Shown one piece after another: positions 9,130-17,059 of a stretch of 23,449 bases of DNA. Origin of the DNA: Bremia lactucae. Taxonomy: Eukaryota > Oomycota > Peronosporomycetes > Peronosporales > Peronosporaceae. The stretch covers positions 1,567,626 through 1,591,074 of the forward strand of contig NW_027152029.1 in the NCBI RefSeq assembly GCF_004359215.1. Reading direction: 5' to 3'. The translations under genes and the position numbers were made by a program. The notes beneath the pieces are model-generated. The model saw only the letters and a program-made list of their open reading frames with translations, made no database searches and was not told the DNA's origin. Numbering within the stretch: the stretch's first letter is position 1; each line of letters opens with the position of its first letter.

Positions 9130-9720
9130 CTGTGCGGAAAGTGAGCTAGTCTCACTGTATTGTACGCGCTGTCCAACAACTACGATTTTCTGTAACAAGT
9201 GAACCCATCTATGTCACGTGTGCGTTGTCCAGCGACTGCATTTTCCTATGTGGAGACTGACACAGCCTCATCACCCTTTACGCGTCGTCCACAACTGCGA
9301 TTTCCTGTGAAGGAGTAAACCCATCTTCTTCACGTGCGCGTCGCTCTACGTCAGCGTCATCCTGAGCAGCAGTGGCTACAGCATTACCGCTTGCGCAACC
9401 CCCACGGTTACGTCTTCTGGTGAAGAAGTAAACGCATCTCCTTCAGTAACGTGTCGCCGAGCGACATCGAATTCTTGAGCAATAAAGACCGCAGCACTAT
9501 CCTTTGCGCAACCGCCCACGGTCGCGACTTCCGATGAAAGAGAAAACATGACTTTTTCCTTTGCGCGTCGCTCAGCGATACTGACTTCCTGAGCAGTAGT
9601 GACCGCAGCACTACCGCTTGCGCAACCACCCTCGATCGCGACTTCCGTTGTGGAGGCTGACCCAGCCTCAATACCTATTAAGACACCAGTCGGTACTCGA
9701 CGGTCTATTTCATGCACCAC
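9130..9720 (-). repeat. RE3 protease-RT linker with tandem repeats
   Basis: The linker is built of imperfect tandem repeats. Three units of about 114 bp (about 9361-9473, 9474-9587, 9588-9703) each contain TTGCGCAACC and encode about 38 aa with a GGCA-x(3)-AAV-x(3)-AQE pattern on the minus strand. Shorter units of about 57-60 bp at 9160-9360 share GTCCA...CTG and a GTGAACCCATC-like stretch. The encoded peptide is Ala, Ser, Val and Glu rich. Repeat number probably changes by slippage or unequal exchange. Confidence 0.6.
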
Positions 9721-9789
9721 CTCCGCCGATTGACAAAGAGGCGTTCCGAGCGTGGTTCGTACACAAATCCATCGCGTGACGAGGAAGGG

Positions 9790-10220
9790 ACATTGCCCAC
9801 CAAGGCTCGTTCCACGAGTGATTTGTGACTAGCACCCATGGTGCGACTACGTCAGTCGATCCATGGCTCATGCTTCATAAGCCATGGCATCTCAAGGGTG
9901 AGATCATAGCGATCGTCCATATCCAAGAAAATGAACAGTTCTACCGAGTCAAACTCATCAAATTAAATTATAGAGGGTCACAAAACCTTACGAGTCGATA
10001 CGACTGGTCCTGTCGCTAGGCGAACGGACACGTTGCTGTTGCTCTTCGAGTCTTGAAAAGCCTTGACGTAAAAAGCTTGATTCTTCTCCACATTGGCCTT
10101 AGTCGGGAATTTGTATGACGCGCCCGAAACAATTAAGACCGTCATAGGGTCTTCGCTTCCCTTCACCTTAGCGGAAACCACCACCAATTTTGACCGCACT
10201 GCGGCCACAGACAAACACAA
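9790..10220 (-). pseudogene. pol: RE3 aspartic protease (retropepsin-like)
   Basis: Protease that would cleave the Gag-Pol polyprotein. The minus strand reads SAKVKGSEDPMTVLIVSGAS, the place of the active-site loop normally D-S-G-A-S. Here the catalytic Asp is Val (GTT at 10128-10130), a single-base change from GAT. After a frame change the C-terminal part reads FLDMDDRYDLTLEMPWLMKH, matching the hydrophobic second motif of Gypsy proteases (canonical I-L-G-M, here L-E-M). The enzyme would be inactive. Confidence 0.75.
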
Positions 10221-10295
10221 CAGTGTTGTCCCCGGGACTTATTTTCCAGGAAACTAAGGAGGCAACCTTCCCCTTTCTTGAGAGCGAGTGACCTC

Positions 10296-10320
10296 CAAGT
10301 AGGGAGTACCGCGCCTACTG
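10296..10320 (-). promoter_or_regulatory. Possible worn gag-stop stem in RE3
   Basis: On the minus strand CAGTAGG (10314-10320) can pair with CCTACTTG (10296-10303) with one bulged T. It sits between gag and protease and resembles the stems around the gag UAG of RE1, RE5 and RE8. No slippery heptamer is visible upstream, and the flanking frames are broken. Confidence 0.3.
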
Positions 10321-10599
10321 GGAGACTGCGTATCCGGACTCTACAACGCTCACTGCGTTCAGAGTTTGCTTCGTCAAAGCAAGCTTGATTTAAGAGGTCA
10401 AAAACCGCCGATGGGGGACGACCGAGTCGTGGCGATAGTCCGAGTGGTCACGCACAAAGCGACGCATCCACGTGGTGGCCGTCGGCAACTCGCCTGTTCT
10501 CTTTTCCTTTTCAGACTCATGTGCTTTTCCACAAGAGTTCCTGCTGCTTCATCACACTCAATGTAATCCAAGTAAGCATAGACCAGTGGAATCAAACCT

Positions 10600-11570
10600 G
10601 GAAAGTACGAGCCTTTCTGCGATAATGCTTGAACGCCTTACACCCGAAATAGCGGGCACCAGCCCTCGAATTTTCCCAGTGCGGTGGCCTCCGTTCGGCC
10701 GATGATTTCTTAATGGGGGTGGGGCCTTCAGCAAATACCGTCGATCCGACGTGACCTGGGCCAATCTCGTGCAGTGGTCTTCAAGCAAAGGTATGTTCAC
10801 AGCTTCGTTGAACGTAGTCGCTTGGCGGTGAAAGATTTCAGCGCGAATAGGACCGACTCGAACACCGTGACCTTAGCTTCTTCCGACAATGGAGGCTGTC
10901 CCAAATTTTGGAGCTCCATGACATAGTCCTGTAAGGACTGGTTTCCTTGCTTGCTCCGCAATAACAACGACCGATGACGGTATGCCACATTAATGAGTCG
11001 TTTGCATCTCCTGATACATGAACTCCACGAGACAAAGTATCCCGGGGTAGACGTCTCCTTGGCCATAGCTCACGCCCTTGCCCTACCTCCCAGGTTCGAA
11101 AGGGCAAAGGCCACTTGAGACCTCGCGTCGCGAATCTGGCCCGCGCTCAGCGCAATCTCGATCTTCTGGATCTAGAAGATAAAGCTATCCGCTTCCTTCC
11201 CGTCGAACGTGGGAACGCGGATCTTTACACGCTTCGACATACCTGGACGCGGCGTATACGACGCCGGCGTCGAAGAATCGCCCTGTGTCTCAGCTTCCAC
11301 TGCCGTACATGCGGCATCTTGCACCGCCGTATCTACGTGAACAATGAGAGAGGTCTCGTAGCGCTCGAAGCGCTCAACTCAGACTCTCTGTTGGTCGGCA
11401 TGCAGGGAAGAGAACCCGACAAAAGTCTCCCCGCCTACATAACAGCTGACCATCCTTTAAAGCGTCGCCCAATGACCATCGGAAAGTTGAGGATAGTCCT
11501 GCGTGAGAGGCATATAATCTCCAGGGTCATCCATCGTAAGTGCCATCCAGATTGTTTCAATCCTTGGCCG
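10600..11570 (-). pseudogene. gag: RE3 gag (degenerate)
   Basis: Minus-strand gag remnant between the primer-binding site and protease. Recognisable pieces are EFMYQEMQTTH, KQGNQSLQDYVMELQNL (the S-L-Q-D-Y/E-Y-V helix common to Gypsy Gag capsids) and, in another frame, RAEIFHRQATTFNEAVNIPL, the capsid C-terminal helix pattern. No intact CCHC knuckle could be seen. Start codon and exact limits are uncertain because the first 450 bp lie in short broken frames. Confidence 0.6.
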
Positions 11571-11579
11571 CGGGATTGA

Positions 11580-11596
11580 CTACAAGTGCTACATGA
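11580..11596 (-). other. RE3 primer-binding site
   Basis: Adjacent to the LTR end on the minus strand lies TCATGTAGCACTTGTA. It shares GTAGCACTTG with the sites of RE5 and RE8 and GTAGCACTT with RE1. Confidence 0.55.
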
Positions 11597-11846
11597 TGTG
11601 ACAATCACAGAAGAAGTTTTAAACTGTTATATATTAAGATCTTTAGCTGTCTAACTATAGTAATAAATCAGGCTACTGAACGCTAATGAATATCAATACT
11701 CCGTACTTGAGCGGGTCATTCGTACCTAGCTGATTACAACGGTAACCCAGCTTGATTCCCTGATGTACTGACACACACCTCACTATTTGACATAAAAACA
11801 ATATCCTTAGTGTATCCGTACACCGATCACATGTGACCCCGTTACA
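11597..11846 (-). repeat. RE3 5' LTR
   Basis: A 250-bp minus-strand LTR, starting TGTAACGGGGTCACATGTG and ending TTGTCACA, followed by a primer-binding site and gag. Its first 150 bp correspond to 4063-4216 with many substitutions. The right flank (ATGAC) cannot be matched to a duplication at the other end, because the 3' LTR is truncated. Confidence 0.7.
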
Positions 11847-12600
11847 TGACTGGTCCAAGTCACCGGCATCGCCCGACTCAGTGGCTACTGTAAAGGCCGC
11901 CGGATCATCCGGCACCGAGTCCGTTAAACCTTTGGGTTCTAACGTGACAACTAGAGAGGTGATGACGAGGTTGTTCGACTCGTCGGACCTCTATGGTGAG
12001 AATCATCTGATGATGACTCCGTGAGCGATGATCACTTTGGTGACATAAGTATGCATCACCAGGAACTAAGTGGTCGTAAAGGGAAGCGTGCTGCTGGTGG
12101 TGCCATTTCGCGTACCCAGGAAAGGAGTGATTTTAGGGATTGCTCCAAGGGCCATGTTAACGTTAACGTTAACATGAGCCAATAGGAGAGGGATTGCAAT
12201 ACGTTGCAGTTCGCTCCTGAAAAGAGGCCTTGGTGGCTTTCTAAGTTAACCCAATTCGATGGTCTGGTATGACCAACGTTCAGTATCATATTCATTTATT
12301 CGACTCATCCAGGCTTCACAAGCCTGGTGAGGATGGAACGAAATTATTTATCGATGCCTTTTTCAGGCATCAGTGGTACTCTTGAAAGTGGGCAGAGGAT
12401 GTCAACCTTTGTTCCAAGCTTGGACAGCCTTTGTATAGATTGTGCAAAACATAGGACGTGAGGTCTGGCTTGACAAATTAATTGCTTTCCGTGAACGGTT
12501 CGAGTAACGGACCGTAGTATGTGCACGCTAAAGGCTACACAGTTTGTCTAGCGAGGCATGGATACCTTGCCTCTCGTTGGGGGACACATCCATGGTAATT
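11847..12600. other. Degenerate region with coding-like stretches on both strands
   Basis: No gene is assigned. The plus strand reads TREVMTRLFDSSDLYGEN, then after one frame change ESSDDDSVSDDHFGDISMHH and GRKGKRAAGGAISRTQERSD, an acidic then basic stretch that looks translated. Around 12210-12430 it reads APEKRPWWLSKLTQFDGLV and KPGEDGTKLFIDAFFRHQWY. The minus strand of the same part reads FHPHQACEAWMSRINEYDTE followed by RWSYQTIELG. Only one strand can be right in most of it, and I cannot decide which. It could be the 3' tail of RE4 or another broken ORF. Confidence 0.3.
12153..12176. repeat. 24-bp perfect palindrome (GTTAAC units)
   Basis: CATG followed by overlapping GTTAAC units and ending CATG; self-complementary over 24 bp. 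It lies in the unassigned region beside RE4. Confidence 0.85.
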
Positions 12601-12960
12601 TAAGGGTGCAGGTCATGCCCCCTAAGTAAACATATTCCCTTCAAGATCTTCATTGGACGACGCTTATCTCTTACGAGATGCATCAAGGGATTGAGAACCT
12701 CCAATCCTTTTACGAGCGCGGGAAGCTCTCGACCTCCGATGGACCTTCTGTCGAGGTGGATTGGTATCGTCGTGCTGCAGGACAAGACTCGGCACGTCCA
12801 ACATCAGTTGGGCACGAGTTTCCCAACTATCATGCGAGGCGCTCGCCAACGAACGTGATAAATCGTTTGCCGGCCTTTAGTTCGCGGTAGTTCGAGAGGC
12901 TTTCAACAAGAAAACTCTTCTTATCACTCGAATCCGTCAAAGGATGTAGGGGGGGGAGGA
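12600..12960 (-). pseudogene. pol: RE4 chromodomain and pol C-terminus
   Basis: Minus-strand end of RE4 pol. After a proline-rich lead (FFLPPLHPLTDSSDKKSF) the chromodomain reads LVESLSNYREL, then a worn second strand (FITFVGERLA), then SHDSWETRAQLMLDVPSLVL, where S-H-D-S-W-E is the diagnostic third strand and helix start. A basic tail follows (RSRASRARKRIGGS). The usual W-R-G-Y-P is lost (V-G-E-R-L) and a frameshift lies in that region. Confidence 0.7.
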
Positions 12961-12989
12961 AAAATCGGGTGATTTGCCTCGCTTGACGC

Positions 12990-13320
12990 GAATCAACATC
13001 GTAATGTGGATCACACCCTTCACTATTTGAGGGAGGACATTGATCAAGAGCGATCCCGTCGCCGCGAGTTAACGGTGACGGTTGATAATGTTGCTTGTGA
13101 CCAGTTGAGAAATGTGCGCAGGTTGCGACTGATCAACTGGCGAACGAAAGGACACATCAGTCCCTTCAAAACGAGCTGGTGACAGCTCGTCTAAAAATCT
13201 CTTTCTTGGAGGATGAGTGGATCATCCGGTTCATGAGATCCAGACTCTGTTTCGAGACCATAAGGCTTTGGCTTGGAACCATCAGGATTTTAACGGATGC
13301 CCTGACAGACTGCTCCGGTG
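12990..13320 (+). other. Coiled-coil-like reading antisense to RE4
   Basis: On the plus strand, over three joined frames, the sequence reads LREDIDQERSRRRELTVTVD, then QVATDQLANERTHQSLQNEL followed by VTARLKISFLEDE, then HPVHEIQTLFRDHKALAWNH. It has a heptad-like spacing of Leu/Val and many charged residues and looks more protein-like than the minus strand, which here is an integrase-chromodomain spacer with several stops. It may be an antisense ORF, an embedded fragment of another element, or chance. Confidence 0.3.
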
Positions 13321-13439
13321 TAATCCGAAATCAGAAGAAGCCTCGTACTGATGGTACGAGCGGAAACGTAAAATGTAGGATGCGTACGCACACTACGAGG
13401 TCCCTCGATCGTGTACACATTCCTTGGCAATCTAGTACA

Positions 13440-13740
13440 CAAAACAGGCCGACATACCTGGGCAGTTATAAATTACTGCCCACATTCGCCACTACATGTT
13501 CTGGTAGGTTTCCCGTAGACAGTAGGACTAGCTCTATAACATTAAATGAAAGTATGTTTTCTCTTCTATTTTTGTCAGAGTTCTGTTTCTGTCGGTCCAC
13601 CGCATCAGCGATGGAATCCTGTACGAAACGGACCACTGTTTCTCTAGCCAAGAGGAAATCACCTGTTCCCTCGGTTTTATTTTTGTTTTTAGTGCGACCG
13701 GATCGCACTGCGGAGATAACAGTCTCTTCATTATTGAGAG
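13440..13740 (-). pseudogene. pol: RE4 integrase C-terminal block
   Basis: The minus strand reads LLARETVVRFVQDSIADAVD and RQKQNSDKNRRENILSFNVI, then LVLLSTGNLPEHVVANVGSN, followed in the next frame by KYVGPFCVLD. This is the conserved tail after the catalytic core in Gypsy integrases (basic helix, then the V-L-L-S-T and G-P-F-x-V-L strands). It lies in order between the core (13870-14640) and the chromodomain (12600-12960). Confidence 0.75.
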
Positions 13741-13869
13741 TCTTACCGTTCTCATTGATAACATTTTGTTTCTGATGCTGAGTCCGTCAGCATCGTTGTC
13801 AAAGTCACTAATAGCATTATTAGTTATTACTGAGTTTGTCCACTCTAATGTTAATTTATTCAACATTGG

Positions 13870-14740
13870 TATCCTTCACATTGACCTTAGCGCTAATGCG
13901 TGATGAGCAAGAGCTAGAATGTTCTTTGCTTAAACGAGCCCGCCCCTTGAATAAGAGTCACTTTTAAACAAGGTGGGTATACGTGGATGGGTAAGCCATT
14001 CACGAAAAACTGTGCTATGTAAAAGCATGCACTGAATTGTTGATGGCAAGAACTCGCTCCAACTCCTAAAAGAGTGGACGTATCCGCGAAGTATCTCTTC
14101 GAAAATACGGTTTGCCCGCTACGTCGGACCATCTGTTTTTAGAATGATAAGATGTTGACATTTTCAACTGTGTCCAAGTGATTTAAATTCAGTTTGCCAA
14201 AATTTACCGTAAATCTGGGTCTCGATCTGAACCGGTTCACGGGGTAAACCATGAAGTCCAAATATCGTGTCAACAAAGACACGAGAACAGCCTTTGGTTC
14301 CGGTAACAGCATGATGTACCATTTTGCTGAAACGATAAACAAAAACAAGAATATCGTTGTTTTTGTGCTCGTCGTCGGGGAATCCGAAGACGAAGTCCAT
14401 GGATACAGAGTTGCCAAACACTCTGTTGGATCAAGCAGAGATTGTAACGGATCACAGGATGAAGCATTGAGCTTTATTCGTTGACAAACTTCGCAATCAC
14501 GTATTTGCTTGCGAACGAAATAACATTGGCGTGGCCAGTAGAAGTCGCGACTTATCGTGAGGTCGGTAATCTCACGTCCACGATGACCACTTATTGGTGC
14601 ATCGTGGCACTGATACATGATGCGTAAACGCAAATCATTACGGGTGAGGATGACGCAGGAGGTGTGTCGCCAGCAATGGCTGTGTAATACAGTAACCCAT
14701 TGCGTGTTGTGTATCGAAGTGTTGAGATTCTATACAATTT
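13870..14740 (-). pseudogene. pol: RE4 integrase zinc domain and catalytic core
   Basis: The minus strand reads NDLRLRIMYQCHDAPISGHR, then SRDFYWPRQCYFVRKQIRDC followed by EVCQRIK. All four zinc ligands (H, H, C, C) are visible. The core continues in another frame: SMDFVFGFPDDEHKNNDILV followed by FVYRFSKMVHHAV, then FGLHGLPREPVQ. Near 14100 lies IFEEILRGYVHSF in a third frame, and at 13914-14132 VNGLPIHVYPPCLK. The second Asp and the Glu are hidden by frame changes. The order and phrases match a second Gypsy lineage distinct from RE3 (SMDFVFGFPDDEH against VTMDLIFDF). Confidence 0.8.
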
Positions 14741-15402
14741 AGACAATCCTTTTAAGAATTGCTGGGAAGGACTTTCTTAGGTAATCCATCAACCCTTTTA
14801 GAGCCTTATCTTCTTGATAAGCTCTTTTAACGTCGTCGAGTAATGTTGAGGACGGAACACTTATTGTTGCAACAGTGGCCTTGTGCTCACTGTTGGCTTG
14901 CACAGCCGGCTCAAAATTGGGTCGGCGCGAGAAAGCATCAGCGACGATGTTAAGTTGTCCTGGTTTATACTCCACGGAAAAGTTATACTCCACGGAGAAG
15001 TTATTTTTCTCGAAGAAAGACAACCATCTCGCTTTTCTTTGCGAGAGGTGCGGACTGTTACGGCCTGTGCGTAACGATGCATGGTCTGTATATAGACCGA
15101 ACGGTCTATCTCCCAAGAGAAAGACCCTAAACTTAGCCCGTGCGTATTTCATAGCAAGGAGTTTCTTGTCATGCACTGGATTGATGCGCTCAGCTGGTCG
15201 AAGCTGACGCGATCGATAACAGACGACGCGCTCTGTGCCGTCTGTGTCATTTTGCATTAACGCACAGCCGATTGCAATATCGCTGCAGTCACGGACCACA
15301 GGAAATGGTCGGTCTTGGTCCGCAACCGCCAATCCTGGCGATTGCATCAATCTTTGCTTGATACCCTCAAAGAAACGCTATTTATCAGCGTTCCGGGTCT
15401 AA
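14739..15402 (-). pseudogene. pol: RE4 RNase H domain and linker
   Basis: The longest intact piece of RE4 (203 codons open, minus strand). It reads DQDRPFPVVRDCSDIAIGCA (first Asp present), PVHDKKLLAMKYARAKF (the catalytic Glu of K-E-L-L-A is Lys here), LYTDHASLRTGRNSPHLSQR (third Asp) and YKPGQLNIVADAFSRRPNFE. The tether ends near 14740. Upstream codons (FFEGIKQRLMQSPGL) extend to about 15395, where a truncated LTR replaces the expected RT domain. An 18-bp tandem duplication doubles NFSVEY. Confidence 0.85.
14965..15000. repeat. 18-bp tandem duplication in RE4 RNase H
   Basis: Units 14965-14982 and 14983-15000 (TTATACTCCACGGAAAAG and the same with GAGAAG) differ at one base and duplicate six codons in frame. 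Confidence 0.9.
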
Positions 15403-15492
15403 TTACTATTATTTAGTAATTGATCATCCCCTTAAGTACCAAATGTACTTAATGGGGACTGTGTAATATTAGAGCAACTCTAGCCCGTTACA
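15403..15492 (-). repeat. Truncated LTR of the RE5/RE6/RE8 family
   Basis: On the minus strand it begins TGTAACGGGCTAGAGTTGC at 15492 and matches the first 90 bp of the RE6 and RE8 LTRs (including ACACAGTCCCC and TTAAGTACA) up to TAATTAGACCC, after which RE4 RNase H sequence starts at once. Confidence 0.75.
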
Positions 15493-15544
15493 TAGGGTGT
15501 GTGTCTAAGTAGAGCGTGGCCGCATTACGGCGTTCCTGCCTACA
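15493..15544 (+). repeat. RE5 5' LTR remnant (3' end only)
   Basis: Plus-strand TAGGGTGTGTGTCTAAGTAG to CCTACA matches the last about 50 bp of the RE8 LTR (22221-22271). The rest of the LTR is missing and the terminus of an oppositely oriented LTR abuts it. Confidence 0.7.
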
Positions 15545-15564
15545 CTGGGTAGCGCTTGAAATCC
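15545..15564 (+). other. RE5 primer-binding site
   Basis: CTGGGTAGCGCTTGAAATCC directly follows the LTR end and differs from the RE8 site at one base. Confidence 0.6.
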
Positions 15565-15617
15565 TTCCCACGACCCGCATCTCTGCGTGTGTACATGAGG
15601 ATGAGCCTCAATATTGA

Positions 15618-16679
15618 TTGGGCTCATTTTCCCACCTCTCCGAACATCATCGGGAGGTGGCAGGGCTTATGGCGCAGGGACTTGGTGAACAAGCCCTGGC
15701 CAGGCTCCTGGGTAGTCCTCCTGAGCAACATGTTGCTCAGTTGGAGCAGTTTGAGGCATTCGTGCTCGGACAGCGGAGGGCCGCGTCCGAGGCACAGAGC
15801 TATGCTGCGGCGGAGTCCGTCACTCAGACTCAGGATGAGCTGAGGCGTGAGTAGGCTGTGAGCGAGGCTCTCAACAGCACTGTTGAGATGCTCTCCACCC
15901 GGCCGCATCTGCCGAGGCCCATTGGGATGGAACCGCCCAAGTTCGATGGAACTGCAGCGCCCCTGATTCTCCACTGGCTGTTAGCCGTGAAAATTCGGTG
16001 TGGCGCAGCTCATCTAAACGACACCCGGATGGTTACGTTCGCCATGTCGCACCTGCGCGAGTAAGGCCTAAGAGTAGACTTATTCGTCGCTTAAGGCAAG
16101 TAAAAAGGCATTTCTAACATGAACAATCTTTAAGGAAAACATTCGCTCCATGTACCAGCCGCCGAATAACGAGATATTACTTTAGGCGCGCTTCTTTGGG
16201 CTGCGACAGGCGAAGCGATCTCTACAAGAGTATGTGCAGGATATGCGCTCGCTGTCGGCATCCATTACCGTAGGTCTGCTTCCGGAGCACATTGAGGTGC
16301 CCACGTTTATGAACAGATTACGACACGGCCAATCGCAACAGGCCCTTTTCAGAAAGGTGCCGTGGACGATGGAAGAGGCAATCCAAATTGCCTTCGTTGA
16401 GGAGCAATCCTTAAACAGTGCCTCGGCGACAGCTTGGTGTAAGCCATTGGCCGAGAGGTCATATGCCACTCCCATAGAGTTGGCAATGCAGATGTAGTTT
16501 GTTTTAAATGTGGCAAGCGCGGTGGTATGAAGGCTCGCTGCTATACCAAGGTCCCTGCTGGGGCGAAGACGCCCAGCAAGAGGACTTCCTTCCCAAAGGG
16601 TGATGGCAAGAACCAGCGCGCGAGACGCATGAGTTCTGCATCGACCACTGAGGGGTGGGGAACTGCAGGAGCGCAGTAG
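15618..16679 (+). pseudogene. gag: RE5 gag
   Basis: Gag of the shared RE5/RE6/RE8 family. The frame runs from an early in-frame position (GSFSHLSEHHREVAGLMAQG; an ATG occurs at 15669) through HVAQLEQFEAFVLGQRRAAS, then hits a TAG at 15852-15854 that replaces a CAG (Gln) found in RE6 and RE8. The capsid part continues (MEPPKFDGTAAPLILHWLLA, MVTFAMSHLRE), decays between 16060 and 16180 with several stops, then resumes as RSLQEYVQDMRSLSASITV, RLRHGQSQQALFRKVP and EEAIQIAFVEEQS. The zinc knuckle reads CFKCGKRGGMKARC, so its His is Gly. The final stop is TAG at 16677-16679. Unlike RE6 and RE8, this copy keeps 11 nt near 15880 that preserve the capsid frame. Confidence 0.8.
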
Positions 16680-16959
16680 GGACGGGGTGCCCTACTGACG
16701 CGGACTCTGAAGCTACCCTTCAGTTCAGAGCTGTCGATCAAATGGGTAGCATAGTCCCCGAGGTACCGAAATTTCGGACCTCAACCCTTCTAGTCTATAT
16801 CGCTCAAGTACGAGGCTATGACCAGGTGATGACCCTCCTAGTGGATTCGAGTGCATCACAATTTTTTTGAAACTCCCGGCTCTAAGAAAGAAACCGGCGA
16901 CGTTTGAGTCGCCAGGATGGCAAGTGAGAAGAGGCGACCGCTCATTCAGCGAATGGCGC
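16652..16959 (+). pseudogene. pol: RE5 protease
   Basis: Protease in the -1 frame relative to gag. The frame opens after TGA 16649-16651, overlaps gag by 28 nt and reads SAVGTGCPTDADSEA, then YDQVMTLLVDSSASQFF. The active-site loop has D-S-S-A-S, so the Asp remains but the Gly of D-S/T-G is Ser. A frameshift at the T-run (16861-16867) moves coding to KLPALRKKPATFESPGWQVR, a reading close to the usual region after the active site. It is cut by the assembly gap at 16960. Confidence 0.75.
16658..16701 (+). promoter_or_regulatory. Degraded frameshift signal in RE5
   Basis: The stem found in RE8 is kept: arms GCGCAGTAGGG (16671-16681) and CCCTACTG (16690-16697) plus CGC after a bulged A (16699-16701), with the gag UAG in the 5' arm. 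At the slippery position RE5 has G GGA ACT instead of G GGA AAT, which breaks the YYY rule. Confidence 0.5.
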
Positions 16960-17059
16960 NNNNNNNNNNNNNNNNNNNNNNNNNNNNNNNNNNNNNNNNN
17001 NNNNNNNNNNNNNNNNNNNNNNNNNNNNNNNNNNNNNNNNNNNNNNNNNNNNNNNNNNN
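16960..17059. other. Assembly gap of exactly 100 N
   Basis: Exactly 100 N lie between a plus-strand copy (RE5) and a minus-strand copy (RE6) of the same family. The round size suggests a scaffolding placeholder, so true distance and even adjacency are unknown. Confidence 0.95.

Larger units (their letters stand above)
4063..11846 (-). mobile_element. RE3, near-complete degenerate Ty3/Gypsy chromovirus
   Basis: Domain order on the minus strand is LTR, primer-binding site, gag, protease, repeat-bearing linker, RT, RNase H, integrase, integrase C-terminal region, chromodomain, polypurine tract, LTR. Protease-RT-RNaseH-integrase is the Ty3/Gypsy order. All enzyme domains are recognisable but broken by many single-base indels and stops, so the copy is dead. 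Its two LTRs align over only about 150 bp and differ at many positions, so the insertion is old or the element is chimeric. Confidence 0.85.

Noticed and set aside
11115..11579. 154-codon plus-strand ORF
   Set aside because: It is antisense to the 5' gag region of RE3, directly after its primer-binding site. It shows no recognisable motif.
13179..13775. 198-codon plus-strand ORF
   Set aside because: Most of it is antisense to the RE4 integrase tail (VLLSTGNLPEHVV on minus). Only its first part overlaps the coiled-coil-like reading reported separately.
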